Below the pieces are notes generated by a model that ran no database searches, had not been told where the DNA came from, and was given only the letters and a program-made list of their open reading frames with translations. A stretch of 10,300 nucleotides of DNA from Thermus sp. JCM 17653 (GTDB lineage Bacteria; Deinococcota; Deinococci; Deinococcales; Thermaceae). Position numbers and translations under genes: made by a program. Below, one piece after another: positions 7,326-10,300 of this stretch (the first letter of the stretch is position 1; each line of letters opens with the position of its first letter). Location: NCBI GenBank assembly GCA_001311585.1, contig BBBN01000042.1:1-10300 (forward strand). The letters are read 5' to 3'.

Positions 7326-8716
7326 TCTCTCCCCTCCAAGAGCCTCCGCGCCTCCTCCAAAAGCGCCCGCACGAGCTCCGGGCTCGTGGCCTCCACGTAG
7401 ACCCGCGCCACGGGCTCCGTGCCCGAGGCCCGGAAGAGGACCCAGGCCTCCTCGTAGAGCCACTTCACCCCGTCCAGGGTGTCCCACCCCCCTGGGGGTG
7501 AGCCCAGCGAGGGGGCGGGGCTCCTCGAGGGGGGTGAGGTCCAGGGGGGCCTTAAGGGGCAGGTCCAGGCGCTCGTAGGCGTGGGTGAGGCCCGCCAGGG
7601 CCTCCACCTCCCTAAACTGCTCCGAAAGGTCCTTCCCCGTGGCGGCCACGCTCTCCAAGAGGAGGAGGCTCGTGAGGATCCCGTCCCGCTCGGGGAGGTG
7701 CTCGGGGTACCCCACGCCCCCGGACTCCTCCCCGCCGATGAAGCAGTCCCCTTTAAGGAACTCCTCCTTGATCCACTTGAAGCCCACGGGGGTGGTGGTG
7801 ACCCCGAAGCCGAGCCTCGCCCCGAGGCGGTCCAAAAGCCAGGTCACGGCGAAGTTCTTCACCGCCCGGCCCCTAAAGCCCTTCCGGAAGCGGTAAAGGG
7901 CCAGGGTGGTGAGGACCTGGTGGGGGTTGAAGAAGACCCCGCCGGGGAGGACCACCCCCACCCGGTCCCCGTCCCCGTCCGTGGCCACGGCGAAGCTCGG
8001 GGAGGTTTCGGGGCCCATGACCGCCAGGGTCACCCCCAGGTTCTTGGGGATGGCTCGGGGTTCACCCCGTGAAAGAGGGGGTGGGGCTCCTCCCGGAGGG
8101 GCCTCACGGGGATCTCCAGGCCCACGTGGCGGAGGAAGCCCTTGAGGAAGCCCGCCCCCGCCCCGCCCATGCCGTCGTGGTAGAGGACTCCGGGAAAGCG
8201 GGCGAGGGCTTCCAGGTCCAGGTGGGCCTTCAGGGCCTCAAAGTAGGCCTCCTTCAGGTCCAAGACCTCGTAGGCTCCTTCCCTGGCCTCCGCCTCCTCG
8301 GGGACCAGGGCCTCAATGGCCTTGGCCTGCTCTTGCGCGATGGGCCCCCCGGTGGCGTCCTTGAACTTCACCCCGAGGTACTGGGGCGGGTTGTGGCTCG
8401 CGGTGAGCATGGCCCCGCCCGCCGCCTGAAGGTGGCGCACGGCGAAGGAGAGGAGGGGGGTGGGGACGGGGCCCTTTAGGAGGACCACCTTCAGGCCCAT
8501 CCCCGCGAGGTGCCCCGCCAGGCCCGGGCGAAGGCGTCCGCCAGGAAGCGGGTGTCATACCCCACCACCACGGTCAGCGGGGCCGCCTTGGGCCCCCGCC
8601 CCTATCCAGGAGGTAGCGGCCGTAGGCCTCGGCCAGGCGGTGGAGGGTGGCGAAGGTGAAGTCCCGGGCGATGATCCCCCGGAAGCCTCGGTGCCGAAGC
8701 GGATAGGCCCCCTCAT
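7322..8716 (-). pseudogene. Phosphoglucomutase/phosphomannomutase, five frameshifts
   Basis: An alpha-D-phosphohexomutase that interconverts hexose 6- and 1-phosphates; with manC next to it, it probably provides mannose 1-phosphate. Read across frames, it has the opening IRFGTEGFRGIIARDF, the active-site serine loop LTASHNPPQYLGVKFK (Ser near 108), the metal loop ATDGDGDRVG, the sugar loop [12 protein letters not shown] and the phosphate loop [13 protein letters not shown]. The order and total (about 465 residues) match the family. The frame must be corrected by one base at 8686-8687 (CC to CCC), 8590-8597 (one base added), 8521-8522 (GG to GGG), 8052-8053 (GG to GGG) and 7494-7498 (G5 to G4). 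The start ATG at 8716 has no good Shine-Dalgarno but lies 9 bases after an extended -10 box. The stop overlaps manC by ATGA. The GEES loop does not separate glucose from mannose preference. Confidence 0.9.
7331..7337 (-). promoter_or_regulatory. Ribosome binding site for manC
   Basis: GGAGGGG on the minus strand is placed five bases before the ATG at 7325, within the last codons of the phosphohexomutase. It fixes the manC start and shows that the apparent long fusion of mutase and ManC in one frame is an artefact of a frameshift. Confidence 0.7.
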
Positions 8717-8725
8717 CAGGGAAGG

Positions 8726-8734
8726 AGTGTACCA
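8726..8734 (-). promoter_or_regulatory. Putative leaderless promoter of the polysaccharide operon
   Basis: On the minus strand TGGTACACT reads as an extended -10 (TG, one base, then TACACT). The last T is 9 bases before the phosphohexomutase ATG at 8716, which would put the transcript start at or next to the start codon, as is common in Thermus. No convincing -35 is seen at the usual spacing. The same TGGTA..CT pattern stands just before the LptD-like gene. Confidence 0.45.
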
Positions 8735-8799
8735 CGGGATGGGGAGGCCCCCGGTGCAAACGACCCTCCGCCCCCCTAGCCCCGGTGAAGAATGAAGGC

Positions 8800-9278
8800 A
8801 TGCAACGAATCTGGCTGGCCCTTCTTTTCCTCCTCCCCGCCCTGGCCCAGGACTGGGGGCTCACCCAAAGCCAAACCCTAACGGCGGGGGGAGCCAAAGC
8901 GTGGCGCTACACCCTAACCCCAAGGGGCGAGGAGGCCCGAGCCTCTGGGAGGCCCTCTCCCTCCAGTACCGGGACCACCTCCGGGCGGGGTACCGGGTGG
9001 ACCTGGGAGGGTGGCGGCTCTACTTCCTCGGGGGGAAGCTCCGCCTGGAGCGGCACTGCCAGGCGGTGAACCCCGCCTGCTTCACCTTCGGGGCCCTGCC
9101 CGTGGAGAAGGCCCGGCAGGACCGCTTCCTGATGGAGCTTTCCGCCCTCCTGGACCGGGCCCTGGGGGAGGCGGCCCAGACCGGGGGCACGGTCACCCTG
9201 AGCCGGCTTTTCCGGGTGGAGCTTAGGCGGAACCAGGCCCCGCCCTACCCGGCGGCTCCCTCGGGCTGGAAACCCTAA
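8800..9278 (+). pseudogene. Small secreted protein of unknown function, one frameshift
   Basis: I do not recognise this gene. From the ATG at 8800 it encodes a signal peptide, MQRIWLALLFLLPALAQD, with a likely cleavage after ALA. The mature part has LTQSQTLTAGGAKAWRYTL, then SLWEALSLQYRDHLRAGYRV, a Trp/Tyr-rich LGGWRLYFLGGKLRLE stretch, and two cysteines in RHCQAVNPACFTFGALP that could form a disulfide. It ends FRVELRRNQAPPYPAAP. The N- and C-terminal parts are in different frames. Adding one base near 8936-8938 (for example C3 to C4) joins them into about 159 residues ending at the TAA 9276-9278. A GTG at 8785 in the same frame is an alternative start but has no ribosome binding site and delays the signal peptide. 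It is divergent from the polysaccharide operon and upstream of an LptD-like gene, so an envelope role is plausible but unproven. Confidence 0.65.
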
Positions 9279-9283
9279 TACCA

Positions 9284-9311
9284 CCCCATGCTGGCCGGGG
9301 CCAGCATGGGG
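9284..9311. repeat. Perfect 13-bp inverted repeat, possible terminator
   Basis: CCCCATGCTGGCC and GGCCAGCATGGGG are exact reverse complements separated by two bases, which allows a 12-bp stem with a four-base CGGG loop. It starts 6 bases after the stop of the small secreted protein gene, so a transcription-terminating or RNA-stabilising role for that gene is likely. No T-run follows on the plus strand, so it is not a textbook intrinsic terminator. A protein-binding palindrome is an alternative. Confidence 0.6.
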
Positions 9312-9319
9312 GCCCCGGT

Positions 9320-9350
9320 AAAAAAGCCCGCAGCCTCCACGCCTGGGCTT
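9320..9350 (-). terminator. Possible minus-strand intrinsic terminator
   Basis: On the minus strand AAGCCC, a 15-base loop and GGGCTT are followed by further T residues (T6 in all, 9325-9320), which is the form of a weak rho-independent terminator. No minus-strand gene lies to its right inside the window, so it would act only on antisense transcripts from the LptD-like gene. The stem is short. Confidence 0.25.
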
Positions 9351-9382
9351 GGGCAAGGGGTTTACGCCTGTCAAAGGCCTTT

Positions 9383-9391
9383 TGGTATCCT
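9383..9391 (+). promoter_or_regulatory. Putative leaderless promoter of the LptD-like gene
   Basis: TGGTATCCT reads as an extended -10 (TG, one base, TATCCT), and the ATG at 9398 follows after 6 bases, so the transcript would start at the start codon. There is no Shine-Dalgarno before the ATG, which fits leaderless translation. Just upstream, 9373-9382 is a perfect 10-bp palindrome, AAAGGCCTTT, in the -15 to -25 region; it might be an operator or chance. Confidence 0.5.
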
Positions 9392-9397
9392 CCTGCC

Positions 9398-10300
9398 ATG
9401 TGGCGGGCGCTGGCTTTGGCCCTCCTTCTGGGAGCCGCCCTGGCGGGCCCCTGCGGGGAAAGGCCTTACACCCTGGAGACGGAAGAAGGCCTCCTGGGCG
9501 GGGAGAACCTGAGCTACGACGGCGAGGTCCTGGTTCTCGAGGGGAGGGCTTGTCTGGAGCGGGAGGGGCTCTACCTGGAAGCCCCCCTCCTTCGCTACCG
9601 GGAAGGAGAAGGGCTAGAGGGCAGGGGTCTAAGGGGCGAGGCCCAGGGGTGGCGCCTCGAGGCGGAAAGCCTGGAGGGGAAGACCCTTTACGGGGCGCGC
9701 CTGGAGAAGGGGCGGCTCAAGGCCAGGGCGGAGCGCCTCTTCCTGGAGAGCCCTCCCCGGGGCCAAGGGGTGGAGCTGGAAAGCCCCGCCTACCGGGTAA
9801 GGGCGGAAGAGGCCTCCTTTACCCGGGAAGAGGCCAGGCTCAAGGGCTTCCTCGCCACCCCCTGCCCCTGCGGGGAGGAGGTGCGCCTACGGATGGAGGA
9901 GGCCCGCTTTGACCCGGCCACGGGGGAGCTTCTGGGGGAAGCCTCCTTGGGGCTATGGGGCCTGGAGATCCCCTTGGGGGAGGCCCGGGCCAACGCCCAC
10001 CGCAGGCCGGACCTAAGGAGCCCCCTGGTCCTCTCGGGGAGCGAGGGCGGGGGGCTTACCCTGGGGCTACAAGACCTTCCCCTTCCCCAGCCTGGGAGGA
10101 GATCGGGCGCTGGCAAAGGCGTCTCACCCTGCTCGCCACGGGGGTGAACGCCTCCCAGGAGGCCCTGATCTTGGGCCTCAAGGAGGGAAGCAAGGGGGCG
10201 GAGGTGCGGCTTGGCCACGCCGCCGGGGTGAGGGCCCATTGGGACGACCTCTACTTCGCCGCCACCCCCGCTCCCCCCGACGCCGACACCCCCCGCCTCG
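9398..10300 (+). pseudogene. LptD/OstA-like outer-envelope protein, N-terminal part, one frameshift (runs off right edge)
   Basis: The first 300 or so residues of a large exported protein. A signal peptide, MWRALALALLLGAALAG, precedes repeated short beta-type segments (LEAPLLRYREGEGLEGRG, WRLEAESLEGKTLYGARLE, KARAERLFLES), the pattern of the OstA/LptA jelly-roll that precedes the LptD barrel. ARFDPATGELLGEASLGLWG and LEIPLGEARA resemble the junction into the barrel. Cysteines at 19, 52, 156 and 158 (TPCPCGEE) could form disulfides, as cysteines do in LptD. The frame breaks near 10085-10088: adding one C (C4 to C5) changes the ending to LPLPPAWEEIGRWQRRLTLL and keeps an open, codon-typical frame to the window edge. 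LptD inserts lipopolysaccharide in Proteobacteria. In Thermus-like bacteria the cargo of such homologues is not clear to me. The family assignment rests on layout and is moderately sure. Confidence 0.62.

Noticed and set aside
6339..8033. One long open frame that looks like a phosphohexomutase-ManC fusion
   Set aside because: Past the C5 run at 7494-7498 the frame no longer encodes mutase sequence. The true mutase C-terminus (RASGTEP and onward) is in another frame and ends in an ATGA overlap with manC, which has its own strong GGAGGGG site.
6528..8145. Several long plus-strand frames opposite manC and the mutase
   Set aside because: They are antisense shadows caused by high GC and the scarcity of stop codons; they have low-complexity composition and no recognisable domain.
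8785..8795. A weak -10-like AAGAAT just before the small secreted protein gene
   Set aside because: It matches only four of six -10 positions, has no TG extension at the right place and no -35, so I did not list it as a promoter.
1..10300. CRISPR array, insertion sequence, tRNA or rRNA
   Set aside because: I saw no regularly spaced repeats, no transposase motifs and no tRNA- or rRNA-like sequence on either strand.

Overview
The window looks like chromosomal DNA from a Thermus-type bacterium. The flanking genes are very GC-rich (45 of 60 bases are G or C at 7381-7440), they use G/C-ending codons and GTG starts, intergenic spaces are very short, and two genes appear to have leaderless promoters. 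This assignment is inferred from style and was not confirmed by a database search.

Most of the window is one minus-strand polysaccharide (O-antigen, capsule or exopolysaccharide type) gene cluster, read from about 8730 down to 1. In order of transcription it holds a phosphohexomutase (8716-7322), mannose-1-phosphate guanylyltransferase ManC (7325-6339), a Wzx-type flippase (6333-5057), three GT4-like glycosyltransferases (5060-4017, 4020-2998, 3001-1931), a Wzy-type polymerase (1927-566), and a fourth GT4 glycosyltransferase that runs off the left edge (559-1). The genes overlap or nearly touch, several by GTGA/ATGA junctions, so they are probably one operon. The logic is Wzx/Wzy-dependent: the mutase and ManC make GDP-mannose, the glycosyltransferases build a repeat unit on a lipid carrier, Wzx flips it and Wzy polymerises it. 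The central genes, especially wzy, are far more AT-rich than the flanks (24 of 60 G+C at 1321-1380), which suggests an exchanged cassette between conserved genes.

To the right, on the plus strand, lie a small secreted protein of unknown function (8800-9278), a strong inverted repeat, a putative leaderless promoter, and the start of an LptD/OstA-like envelope protein (9398 to the right edge).

The most striking property of the window is how many coding regions are interrupted by single-base frameshifts. I count twelve in six genes, almost all in short homopolymer runs, and in each case adding or removing one base restores a continuous, family-like protein. Sequencing or consensus error in homopolymers is the simplest explanation. 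Real decay, transcriptional slippage or phase variation remains possible, mainly at the A/T runs of seven or eight bases in wzy and in one glycosyltransferase. I found no CRISPR array, tRNA, rRNA or insertion sequence, and I do not claim a new type of system here.
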